This document shows, piece after piece, positions 24,501 through 32,750 of a stretch of DNA of 64,000 nt (position 1 is its first letter; each line of letters opens with the position of its first letter). Made by a program: the position numbers and the translations under genes. The notes under the pieces are model-generated. The model was not told the DNA's origin. It saw nothing but the letters and a program-made list of their open reading frames with translations, and made no database searches. Source of the stretch: Mesostigma viride (Eukaryota > Streptophyta > Mesostigmatophyceae > Mesostigmatales > Mesostigmataceae); NCBI GenBank assembly GCA_009746045.1, contig RPFO01000130.1, forward strand, positions 2,272,125 to 2,336,124. The letters are read 5' to 3'.

Positions 24501-26431
24501 CCTTGCCTCTGTTTTCTGTTTCCCCGTTACACATTTGCCCTCCCCCCCACCAGGGCATGACTTCCACCGGCAAAAGCTGCGCGAGGTGGCAGAGACTACG
24601 ACACGGCTGCTGGAGGACCTGAACGTGGTGTGGGAGCGAGCCAACGTGCTGCTGGTGCGTGGGCCAGGATAATTTGGTGCTACGAAATCATGTGTGCTAG
24701 GCGAATGTCTTGGTAATGACTCACGTGTATGCCAAGGTGCTGCTGGAGCGTGGACTATGGAAAATCATCATTGGAAAATCATCATTGGCTGGGTGATCGC
24801 TTGATCTTCTACTCTCTTGATCCCCTACTGTTTATATACTGGTATTCTATTGATCCCCTACTGTTTATATACTGGTATTCTATTGATCGCCTACTGTTTA
24901 TATACTGGTATTCTATTGATCCCCTACTGTTTATATACTGGTGTTCTATTGATCGCCTCCTGTTTATATACTGGTATTCTATTGATCCCCTACTGTTTAT
25001 ATACTGGTGTTCTATTGATCCCCTACTGTTTATTTACTGGTATTCTATTGATCCCCTACTGTTTATATACTGGTGTTCTATTGATCCCCTACTGTTTATA
25101 TACTGGTATTCTATTGATCCCCTACTGTTTATATACTGGTATTCTATTGATCCCCTACTGTTTATTTACTGGTATTCTATTGATCCCCTACTGTTTATAT
25201 ACTGGTGTTCTATTGATCCCCTACTGTTTATTTACTGGTATTCTATTGATCCCCTACTGTTTATATACTGGTATTCTATTGATCCCCTACTGTTTATATA
25301 CTGGTGTTCTATTGATCCCCTACTGTTTATATACTGGTATTCTATTGATCCCCTACTGTTTATATACTGGTATTCTATTGATCCCCTACTGTTTATATAC
25401 TGGTGTTCTATTGATCCCCTACTGTTTATATACTGGTATTCTATTGATCCCCTACTGTTTATATACTGGTATTCTATTGATCCCCTACTGTTTATATACT
25501 GGTGTTCTATTGATCCCCTACTGTTTATATACTGGTATTCTATTGATCCCCTACTGTTTATATACTGGTATTCTATTGATCCCCTACTGTTTATATACTG
25601 GTGTTCTATTGATCCCCTACTGTTTATTTACTGGTATTCTATTGATCCCCTACTGTTTATATACTGGTATTCTATTGATCCCCTACTGTTTATTTACTGG
25701 TATTCTATTGATCCCCTACTGTTTATTTACTGGTATTCTATTGATCCCCTACTGTTTATATACTGGTATTCTATTGATCCCCTACTGTTTATTTACTGGT
25801 ATTCTATTGATCCCCTACTGTTTATATACTGGTATTCTATTGATCCCCTACTGTTTATTTACTGGTATTCTATTGATCCCCTACTGTTTATATACTGGTA
25901 TTCTATTGATCCCCTGCTGTTTATATACTGGTATTCTATTGATCCCCTGCTGTTCTTCTGCGATTCCGTTTACATATTCTATTGATCCCCCCCCTGGGGT
26001 ATATCAAGTCCGCCCCCCTTAGCCACCGCCACCTCCTGCCCAAGATTTGGCATTTATTGATACTTGTTGCTAATTGCCTTTGCGCAAACGCCGACGTGCA
26101 GTCGGCGCAGACGGCCTGCCCCCGCTCCCCCCCCCTAAGCGCACTCACAACGATAATCTGTGGAACCTTGCCATTTGCCACGTGCACGAAACAGGACGAC
26201 ATGCGGTCGGCGCACGCCGAGGCGGTCTCCCACCGCGTGTACCTTCTGTCTGTCGTCACAGGCATATTCCTCCCCCTGACTTTCATCACGGGAATGCTGG
26301 GCATCAACGTGGGGGGCTTGCCCATGGCGCACGAGGACTACGGCTTCTCGGTCATCGTCGTCTTCTGCCTCATCTGCATGGTGGTCGAGCTCATCGCGTT
26401 CCGAGCACTCGGCTGGCTTAAGTTCACATAA
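17415..26431 (+). CDS. CorA/ZntB-family divalent metal-ion transporter, seven exons
   Basis: Spliced from 17415-18574, 20255-20438, 21668-21781, 22648-22809, 23323-23500, 24554-24654 and 26195-26431. All phases agree and give 711 residues. The first 386 residues are a Ser/Pro/Gly-rich, probably disordered cytosolic extension not found in bacterial family members. The transporter part follows: NPVWLHLDGN, LVVEALFADDTRPR, FVLRAVNVNRGSHQEDMVSL, LVTVRRRPL, a helical stalk with LRRRVVQIRRFVHPQR and LREVAETTTRLLEDLNVVWE, then VYLLSVVTGIFLPLTFITGM (TM1) with the GIN signature in GMLGINVGG, and a second helix in YGFSVIVVFCLICMVVELIA. LGINVGG is the ZntB/CorA-type pore-end motif. The family forms pentameric channels or transporters for Mg2+, Zn2+ or similar ions. 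Which ion and which membrane cannot be told. The introns hold large satellites and degenerate copies of the exon edges. Confidence 0.85.
18580..18850 (+). repeat. Polypurine tract, intron 1 of transporter
   Basis: Nearly pure A/G with many GGGGA and GGGAGG runs beginning right after the donor. It could form triplex or quadruplex DNA. The minus-strand Pro/Ser/Leu ORFs through it are artefacts of composition. Confidence 0.7.
18988..19238 (+). repeat. (CACATG)n / (CACACG)n hexanucleotide array
   Basis: About 250 bp of alternating purine-pyrimidine in three blocks: ATGCAC, then ACGCAC, then ATGCAC. It is open in several frames by chance. Intronic; the sequence type favours Z-DNA. Confidence 0.95.
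19398..19590 (+). repeat. About 60-bp tandem repeat, three copies
   Basis: Unit includes GCTCTTGTGTAGTTTGCAAG and AACGATCATGTGTTGTTTGC. Intronic. Confidence 0.85.
19845..20114 (+). mobile_element. tRNA-like SINE, copy 1
   Basis: A 270-bp sequence flanked by ATAACACT at 19837-19844 and 20115-20122. The middle resembles a tRNA 3' half, with GTTGGTGCGAGAGGTCCCC followed by CAGTTCGATTCCGG, a near-perfect pol III B box. It matches the split copy at 29179-30862 at about 95% by eye. Compared with that copy it lacks about 27 bases at the 5' end. It lies in transporter intron 1. Confidence 0.65.
20255..20438 (+). CDS. Transporter exon 2
   Basis: Acceptor CCAG ends at 20254; donor GTGAGT begins at 20439. 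It encodes YRLNGMGGGVATTLEEWE to LEKLVVEALFADD, the start of the CorA/ZntB cytosolic domain. The last 38 bases with their donor are repeated three times just downstream. Confidence 0.85.
20439..20720 (+). repeat. Tandem copies of the exon 2 donor region
   Basis: GAAGCTGG-GGT-GAGGCGCTCTTTGC-GA-GAC followed by GTGAGTG occurs in the exon and again at 20500-20540 and 20599-20640. A more decayed copy sits at 20681-20720. Spacing is about 97, 99 and 85 bp. The first extra copy cannot be used in frame, because the first intervening segment has a TAG. Confidence 0.8.
20796..21303 (+). repeat. C-rich (CCCCCTYA)n array, intron 2 of transporter
   Basis: Irregular CCCTTACC, CCCCTCACC and CCCTTAGC units over 0.5 kb. 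The opposite strand has dense G runs. It resembles but is not a regular telomere repeat. Confidence 0.9.
21668..21781 (+). CDS. Transporter exon 3
   Basis: Thirty-eight codons, TRPRSSGFNKGTLFVLRAV to DMVSLRLFVM, matching the RP-R ... LR-VN ... EDMVS-R block typical of ZntB-like proteins. Acceptor CACCAG; donor GTGCGC. Confidence 0.85.
22467..22592 (+). repeat. Duplicate acceptors upstream of exon 4
   Basis: CTTGCAG followed by CCCGAGCTGCTGGTCACC (22467) and CTTGCAG followed by CCGGAGCGGTCGG (22565) precede the used site, CTTGCAG then CCGGAGCTGCTGGTCACC (22641), at roughly 98 and 76 bp spacing. Confidence 0.75.
22648..22809 (+). CDS. Transporter exon 4
   Basis: Fifty-four codons from PELLVTVRRRPLLAEDDVR to MVPLVDELE between CTTGCAG and GTGAGG. 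It covers the LVTVR strand and the first stalk helix. Two near-copies of its acceptor lie at about 22467 and 22565. Confidence 0.85.
23119..23262 (+). repeat. Duplicate acceptors and exon starts upstream of exon 5
   Basis: CCTGGACTGGATGGAGCACT at 23119 and ACCAG plus GCCAGCCTGGACTGGATTG at 23205 are copies of the true exon 5 start at 23323. Confidence 0.8.
23323..23500 (+). CDS. Transporter exon 5
   Basis: From DNLDWIEHQWSTDEELDK to LDLLSENSEGPQ plus one base, with donor GTGGGT. It encodes the long stalk helix with LRRRVVQIRRFVHPQR. An upstream copy (23209-23252) with its own acceptor could act as an alternative exon start, but it runs into a stop. Confidence 0.8.
23569..23670 (+). repeat. 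Duplicate donors downstream of exon 5
   Basis: TTGGACCTGCTCTCTGAAAA to GGGGCGCAATGTGGGTGC (to 23620) and GGAGGGGCCTAATGTGGGTG (23645) copy the exon 5 end and its GTGGGT donor. Confidence 0.75.
24554..24654 (+). CDS. Transporter exon 6
   Basis: Completes a split tryptophan codon, then HDFHRQKLREVAETTTRLL and EDLNVVWERANVLL, before donor GTGCGT. It is the membrane-proximal stalk helix of the family. Confidence 0.8.
24810..25985 (+). repeat. 33-bp minisatellite, about 35 copies
   Basis: Unit starts CTATTGATCCCCTACTGTTT and ends ATATACTGGTATT. Because 33 is divisible by three and the unit has no stop in two frames, ORFs of about 400 codons (repeats of SIDPLLFIYWY or ILLIPYCLYTG) appear. It is placed in intron 6 of the transporter, so coding use is unlikely. 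In the middle, variants follow a period-three order (GTATT, GTATT, GTGTT), a 99-bp higher-order repeat. Confidence 0.95.
26195..26431 (+). CDS. Transporter exon 7 (both membrane helices)
   Basis: Acceptor AAACAG; reads DDMRSAHAEAVSHRVYLLSV, TM1, GMLGINVGGLP, TM2, and ends LGWLKFT with TAA. It carries the family signature. Confidence 0.9.
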   Translation, partial: DDMRSAHAEAVSHRVYLLSVVTGIFLPLTFITGMLGINVGGLPMAHEDYGFSVIVVFCLICMVVELIAFRALGWLKFT

Positions 26432-26580
26432 GAGTAGCGGGCGCGGGGGGCTAAAGTTCACATGAAACCAGCGGACACGGATCTGCATTGATCGATTCTT
26501 GGGACATGTGATCCAAGCCTGCATGGGTGGGGGGGATGCGTCGCGCTTTTTGCACGCGCGAGCTTGCAACAGATCACTTA

Positions 26581-26780
26581 ACGGAGAAGGAAAGGCCCGT
26601 GCGTGACGGAGAAGGAAAGGCCCGTGCGTGACGGAGAAGGAAAGGCCCGTGCGTGACGGAGAAGGAAAGGCCCGTGCGTGACGGAGAAGGAAAGGCCCGT
26701 GCGTGACGGAGAAGGAAAGGCCCGTGCGTGACGGAGAAGGAAAGGCCCGTGCGTGACGGAGAAGGAAAGGCCCGTGCGTG
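26581..26780 (+). repeat. 25-bp tandem repeat, 8 copies
   Basis: Perfect units ACGGAGAAGGAAAGGCCCGT plus GCGTG just downstream of the transporter stop, so probably in or after its 3' UTR. No spacers, hence not a CRISPR. Confidence 0.95.
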
Positions 26781-26835
26781 ACGTCAAGTGCTGGAAGGAA
26801 ACTGGCGCACAAATCCGGTGGCACGGCGTCTATGT

Positions 26836-26880
26836 ATCGATGAGACAACCCGCGCAGGCCAGAATCTGGACCATGGCTTG
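26836..26880 (-). mobile_element. Decayed PLE tail, minus strand
   Basis: GAGACAACCCGCGCAGGCCA and CTGGACCATGGCTTGAGCCT are diverged reverse complements of the PLE 3' end. Confidence 0.5.
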
Positions 26881-26882
26881 AG

Positions 26883-27042
26883 CCTGGTGCATAGGCATAA
26901 TGGGATGTCATAGGCCTGGTGTATATCCATTACGGGATGTCATAGGCCTGGTGCATAGGCATAATGGGATGTCATAGGCCTGGTGTATATCCATTATGGG
27001 ATGTCATAGGCCTGGTGTATATCCATTATGGGATGTCATAGA
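26883..27042 (+). repeat. 32-bp tandem repeat, 5 copies
   Basis: Two alternating variants, CCTGGTGCATAGGCATAATG and CCTGGTGTATATCCATTAYG, both ending GGATGTCATAGG. The array begins at the edge of the decayed PLE tail. Confidence 0.9.
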
Positions 27043-28953
27043 CATAGACATCAACGCCCACTTTGGGGGGGCGCCGGTATGACTGCTAGATGCCAGCGCG
27101 AGCTGACGTACCGCGCCATTCTCATGTCCCGGCTCGTGGGACAAGGATTGACCCGACAGGCTGGTTTCAGCTCGTTGGACCGGCAAGGGCGTCCAGGAGA
27201 GCCTGTGGGAAAGGGCTTTCAGGAAGGGGCGTTCGCAAATGGCTTTCGGAAAGGGTTTCCAAGTATGGGTTTCGGGAAGCTATTCATAGCCTTGCATGAC
27301 AAGCACCTGTTTGGACAGGGGGCCATTCCAACCCAAGGGGAGGTAGTGACAGGCGGTTTGCGCTTGGCTGGATGGGCTGCGGTTACCCCTCAAGGGGCAG
27401 CTGTGGTTCTGCTTGATGCACGCGGACTCATATTCACATGGCAGACTGGCTCCTTCTCAAGGCTGGCTCCTCGGTTTCAAGACTGGTTCCACCTTGTTAC
27501 GATCAGCTCCTCAAGTGGCTCCCATCCCTATTCATGGCTCTCATTCTTGTAAGAGGCCACTTGGTCAGAGCCTTCCTGGCTCCAGGCAGCATCGTCGTGG
27601 CATTGCAGGCCGTGTGGTGGCAAGCCAGGCCTTGTGGAATCCCCCCTCAAGGCGGGCGGAGACAGGGACCTCTGCCGCGTGAAGACTTCAGGGCCCTTCA
27701 GGCGTGGACTGGCTTGTCCCATCGCCGGATGGCGATGGCGTGAGGGTGAGGCCAAGCATGATCGCGCCACTTGGCAGTCACATGCACAACAGGTGCTCCC
27801 AACCTGGGCTTGGTCACACACTGTTTCGTCTATTTTTAGCGCCCCTCGCACCTCAACGAATGGGGCTTTTTTGAGGTCGCGTGGCGATGCCATTTTTTAT
27901 GCGATGCAGGGAAACGGGCTTTGAATGATGAAGTTTTGACTTCATACACAGTTAATGTTCCCCGGGTGGAGGGTTGATGGTATTTGGGGGGGGGGGGGGG
28001 CGGAGGATGCTCATCGCTTGGCTTTATGGGCCATGAGGGTGCCCCATGCGCGGCTGTGTGCAGCCTGGAACGGTGGAGGGAGCGTGCTCGTGTGCCAGTT
28101 GCTGGTGCAGAGCTCAGAGCTCGCCCCAAGGACTGGCTAGTGATGCGGCTTTGCAAGGCAATCCCTTGGCTTGCTTGGTTGGCTCGCGATAATGTTGTGG
28201 TTGGATGCTGCTCTGGGTTCATCGCACGGCTCGTCCGGTTTCCCGGCAGCATGGGGCGCTGGAGTGCGCAAGAATACGTTGGCTGCCGCCTGGGACTGTT
28301 GAGTTCCCGGGAGATTCCGCGGCTCCGGAACTTGCCTGGTTCACTGCCCAGTACTGGTGTGCCCAGCTGGTTCACTGCCCAGTATGGTGGTGGGGGCCAA
28401 ATTAGTTTTGTTGGCCGTGACATGGAGTCAGAGCTGGCATGGCTGGCTTTTCTGGCATCAACTGCTGCCTCAGAATGGTCTGCTATTTCCCAAAGCCTGC
28501 AGAGCTCACCTCCTACGTTTGCATGGCGCAGCTAGGGATGTGGTGCCTGCCAGGTGTGCCGCTCAGCCTGTGAGCACATTTATCCCTCTTGTACTAGCAT
28601 TATGGCTGCAACGTGTTATTGGGAATCCTGACAGTGCATCGTGCAAACAGGTCCCTTTGATATTGTGTGGGCTCTTGTGTCTTCAAGCTTGTGCGGTGCT
28701 TATCATCAGGAGGCAAATACTATATTATTGAGGATGAGACTTTGCAACGATGTAGGTGGACATTCTTTTTGGCCTGTGTTGGCTATTTGTTGGGACAGTC
28801 TGTTCGGCAGATCTTTTCTTATATTTCCTTTGTCCCTTGTATAAAGGTTTCTGTGGTGGAAATTTTGCAGGCTCACGAGTAATTTATTAATTGATCATGT
28901 TCCATGTATCTTCAGGAGTATTAATGAACTTCTAATTATTGTCCAAAAACAGC
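27043..28953. other. 1.9 kb without a recognised gene
   Basis: The longest plausible plus-strand ORF (27079-27552, 158 codons from an ATG) has no family I recognise. A GGCTGG/GGTTTC-rich patchwork and a G14 run near 27987 are the only marked features. Exons of an unknown gene cannot be excluded. Confidence 0.35.
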
Positions 28954-28967
28954 ATAAACTAGCTAAA

Positions 28968-29004
28968 TTCTCCCGATTTCTGGCCTGCGCTGGTTGTCTC
29001 CTTG
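28968..29004 (+). mobile_element. 37-bp PLE tail insertion with 14-bp target duplication
   Basis: The insert begins TTCTCCCGATTTCTGGCCTG and ends GCTGGTTGTCTCCTTG. ATAAACTAGCTAAA flanks it at 28954-28967 and 29005-29018. This is the cleanest of the micro-insertions. Confidence 0.85.
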
Positions 29005-29349
29005 ATAAACTAGCTAAAAAATTGAAGAAAAATCGACGGTCCCGGCGCGAATTTTTGGGCGCCGCAAAAATTCGCAGTACTCGTCCGTACCGTGAACAAG
29101 TGGTGCGCGGTGCGCGCACCCCTTGCGGAGCTGGCCACGGCGACAGCTTTCAGGCAAAACTAGACAAATATAACATGCACAAGTCTCGCGTGCAGACACG
29201 TGTGTAGTACTCCTACACACACAGATCTCGAATGATTAATCTAGTACCAAATCCGAAAGGCTTGCATCACTCCCCGGAAAGGAGAACTTTTGCGGATGAC
29301 TGTAGGTGTAAGTTGGCGATGCCCTAGGATCCGGAGACGTCCGTCCTAT

Positions 29350-30722
29350 CAAGGAGACAACCAGCGCAGGCCAGAAATCGGGAGAATCCGGACCATGGTA
29401 GCTCGAGCCTGCCGTTATCTTGTCCGCGTGTTCGAGTCGTTCAGGATGATGAATATGAATGGTGATGGAAATGTGTATCCGTGTGCATTGAAATTATGGC
29501 TGGCTTACGTGTAGAGCGACTAGATGACCTAGACAGTGGGGCCGGAAACAGCATGCTTGATCAGGGCGTGTGTTTCGAGCCTAGCTGGCCGGGAGTGTCT
29601 AGTGGTGAGCACCATTGCTGCGATCGCTCTCCCACCATTTACGAGGAAATACCCGCAAATGGAAAACCACTGAAAAGGTAGCTAGTCAGTCATCACGTTA
29701 GCCATGCCATGATTCCAAACGTCCAAGAACTGCACACGGTGTAAAGGCAAAAAGCCGGAGGACATCACTTCCAAATGTGCGGCGGGAACCAAAAGCCCGC
29801 GGATGCCAGAAAACATCGTGTTGCTGCAGCGACGCGACGATGTGGACAACGAATCCAGTGCCAAGCTCGGAACGGCCGCAAAGGAGATCTGGCATCACAG
29901 GGTTCAGATGTGCGGAGATACTATGCGATCCAGCCGGTCCACGACCTGTTTGTAGAGCTTGTGCCAAGGGGCAGCACCGGCCGAACAGATGTGGGTGACG
30001 TTGCAAAAAACATCGGACTTGACGTCCGAGCATAATGTCTCGGTCATAGTCTTTGACCAATAAACGCTGCAAGAGTTCAACAAGAGTCGTGATGAAATCA
30101 ACACGATAAGAACAAAGACGGGAAAAACGATGTAACTGAGAAAGAACAACACCATATTTTGCTGTGTGGGAAAGGAGACTGTGAATATTGGGGTAACGAA
30201 TAAAAGGAACTTGCTGGTATTTAGGATCCTTGCGCTTATCATAGACAGCCGTACGCCAGCCCTTCTTGTCATGGGTAATGTTAAGATTGAGGTAATTGCA
30301 ATGAGTATCCTCCGACGTGAGCTTTAATGTGAGGGACGCTTGCGGGTAGATGCCAGGCAGACCAGCGGTGATATACACATGGGTTGCGAAATCAGGGTTG
30401 TCGAAAGCGATGACATCATCAATGTATCGACATGTATGGATAAAACGCCTGATGAGAACAGCATCGTTTGAGGCAATGAGATTCTCCATGAATGCAAGCT
30501 CATAAGTGTATAGATAGAGGTTTGCAAGGAGCCCGGCACAGTTAGTGCCCATAGGGATGCCGATAGCTTGTTGGTATACATTGCCCGCAAAACAAATGAA
30601 GGTGTTATCAACAAGATAAGAGATCCAATGAACAAGGTCAGCCTTCGTGATAATATAATTATAACCATCCCGCACGATAGCACCTGCCGCGATCCCTGAG
30701 AGCCACGTTGCCGTGGGCTTGC
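29350..30722 (-). mobile_element. 5'-truncated PLE copy inside the SINE
   Basis: Minus-strand copy corresponding to about 9262-10635 of the first PLE. It is flanked by TCCTAT at 29344-29349 and 30723-30728. It starts within the RT domain before motif B and keeps the whole 3' UTR, ending at the same GGTTGTCTCCTTG terminus. Confidence 0.8.
29698..30675 (-). pseudogene. PLE reverse transcriptase, C-terminal part
   Basis: Contains motif B (IGIPMGTNCAGLLANL) and motif C (YIDD) and stays open about 110 codons beyond the stop used at 10074, because of small indels near GRQVRCFL and FGRCCPLAQAL. It lacks the GIY-YIG domain and RT motif A, so it is not functional. Comparison of the two copies shows that the C-terminus is frame-variable. 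Confidence 0.75.
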
Positions 30723-31060
30723 TCCTATAGTCAGCGAAAGTTGGTGCGAGAGGTCCCCAGTTCGATTCCGGTCGGATTCATTTGCAGATCGCGTTTTCCG
30801 CGTTTTCCGCGGACCGGCACTGAACGCAAATGGTTTTCACCTTTGCGGCGTGCCAAATCAGAATAACATGCGGAATGCACAGAAATTGCGAGAATCTTGA
30901 AGGTGATGAGTATATGATGTTATTTCATCGCTAAGTTTGTGCGATTTGCAATGTCGATAATTTTATTGATGACCATCGCCGCGGGGGTCCAGTCGTTGAA
31001 AATTTTCACGTTTTTTCTACTATTTCGTTGAAAATTTGCCATTTTGTAAAAATTTTCACG

Positions 31061-31301
31061 CTTTTTCTACTATTGGCTCAAGGCGTATTTTTCTCGTTTC
31101 TTGTTTTCAGGATTAGATAAAAAAAGTGGTTTTTCATTAAAAAATAGGTTACACAGCCATTTTAAGTCACCCAGGTAAAGCTTTCGTGCTGAAGGCGTAC
31201 GCCTCATCAAAACACACCATATCTAGTCATCACATGGACCTCATGAAACCACATCATCCCATGGCACGCATTTCTGCAGTCACATGTGCTGGGTTTTCTG
31301 T
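31061..31301 (-). mobile_element. 3'-end fragment of the HUH Rep element
   Basis: Reverse complement of 47520-47760, from just after the Rep ORF stop (AGAAAACCCAGCACATGTGA) to the CCAATAGTAGAAAAA terminus. Beyond the terminus, AGTAGAAAAA-CGTGAAAATT occurs a second time (31000-31040), suggesting duplicated element ends. Confidence 0.7.
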
Positions 31302-32750
31302 CGCGCGCCGTTCCGATTTGCACGAGTATTGGCTTTACGCGGGGCCGCCACGCGGCCGGCCCGGGGGACGAGGCAAGGCAGCTAGGCATTGCGCGTGTGC
31401 GAGTTGTTACGCCTTTGGCATTTGGGCCTTACGGGAGCAACGCATGCGCCGTAGAGCGACGCGCAGCACTGGGAGTTGACAGCGGTACTGACATGCGTTA
31501 CCAGGAGGTCATTGCCAACGCTGGCAAGCAGCACGCACTGGCTGCTGGACTACAACACGGACCAAACTAGGCTGCCAGCCTGGCAATTATGCGGGTCGTG
31601 CAGGCTGAACATGCACGTGCACGCAAACTGGCGCTTTATTGATCTCGAGAACTGTCCGCTGCAGGTAGATAATGTCGTGCAATCTTGGCATTGATATTCG
31701 GCAGGCTGGCAAGCCGCTTTTGTGAATGCGACCAGGCAGCTTTTCTCGTCAGGGCCAGCCAGCTAGTTGTCGTACATGCTTGGTGATATAGTTGTTTGGC
31801 AAGCTCAGGGGTCGGCAAGCCGACACTGGAGTGATCTGCGACAAGGGCATTTTGTCGTCTGGGATTTCTGGCCTACGCAGGTTGTCTAGTTGATTTTGTC
31901 GTCTAAAGAGAAAGTGCTAGATGATATGTTTCATATGCGGAACAGGGAGTCGTTGCAGACAACGACTTAGGATTTTGTGTACTTTTAGGTCTTGGTGCTG
32001 ACCAAAGCCGAGTGCCACGGAGTAGCTTTGGTGTAATTGAAGCAGTATGGACGACAAAGCGGTTGTCGTCAGGATCAGATACTGAGCGTGGCTACGAGGT
32101 AAGGCTGACGCAAGATATTGCGTAAGTGTGAGGCATTCATTGGGATAAGTGTGTGTTTCCACCAGGGCGTTGGATGTAGCTCTGTGTGGATCCTTGAACT
32201 CTGTCTTGGTCATGGTGGTGCGTGGCAAGTGTGGCCAGCCCTCCTTTCTTTCATCGAGCCCAGCCATTGCTGAAACAGAGCTGCCAAGTTAGGTAGAGTA
32301 TTGGTAATAAAAACGTTATTTCATTTGCAACAAAGAACACAGTGTGAAGCCTAACCTAGTCATACCTCACTCTCAGGTCTCACCTTTTTGAGAAGTGCAG
32401 TTGGCACTGGCTTCTCGTCTTATCCACACAGAGCTAACTGAGAGTTGGTAGGTAAGCTTGGTCAAGGCTGAGGCCTCTTCCTGAATACTAGGAATAGAGG
32501 TAAAGCTGGCTGTGCAAGGCTGTCAAGGCAGGCAGCTTGCAAGCAGGTCCTGAAGCAGCATTGGTTTTCAGCTTTCAGGCAATTGTTTTCTTTCTCCTTG
32601 CCCTGTGCATCTGGTGTGGTGCCAGCAAGTTGAAGGGGCCAAGTGGTGGCCCCTGTGGTGCATACTGATTTTGCACTACGTCTGCTCACTCTGTAGCCCA
32701 GTGATTGGTTGCAGAAACGGTGCTCACGAGAGCACAAGCACGAAGCTTGA
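31302..32750. other. Region upstream of Gag; LTR not resolved
   Basis: No coding domain is seen. The 5' LTR, primer-binding site and leader of the Gypsy element should lie here, but the 3' LTR is absent from the window, so no boundary can be set by comparison. A 32-bp PLE tail sits at 31861-31892. Confidence 0.4.
31861..31892 (+). mobile_element. 32-bp PLE tail insertion with 12-bp target duplication
   Basis: The insert begins GGGATTTCTGGCCTACGCAG and ends GTTGTCTAGTTG. It is flanked by ATTTTGTCGTCT at 31849-31860 and 31893-31904. Confidence 0.8.

Larger units (their letters stand above)
29179..30862 (+). mobile_element. tRNA-like SINE copy 2, split by a PLE
   Basis: SINE parts lie at 29179-29349 and 30723-30862, with outer target duplications ATAACATGC at 29170-29178 and 30863-30871. 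The middle is a 1.37-kb PLE insertion. Joined, the parts match copy 1 (19845-20114) with some 27 additional 5' bases. Confidence 0.7.

Noticed and set aside
24729-26022. Two overlapping ORFs of about 400 codons with an 11-residue repeat
   Set aside because: Unit length divisible by three makes them stop-free; they sit in intron 6 of the transporter, between in-phase exons.
26581-26780. Possible CRISPR array
   Set aside because: Units are contiguous with no spacers, and the genome is eukaryotic.
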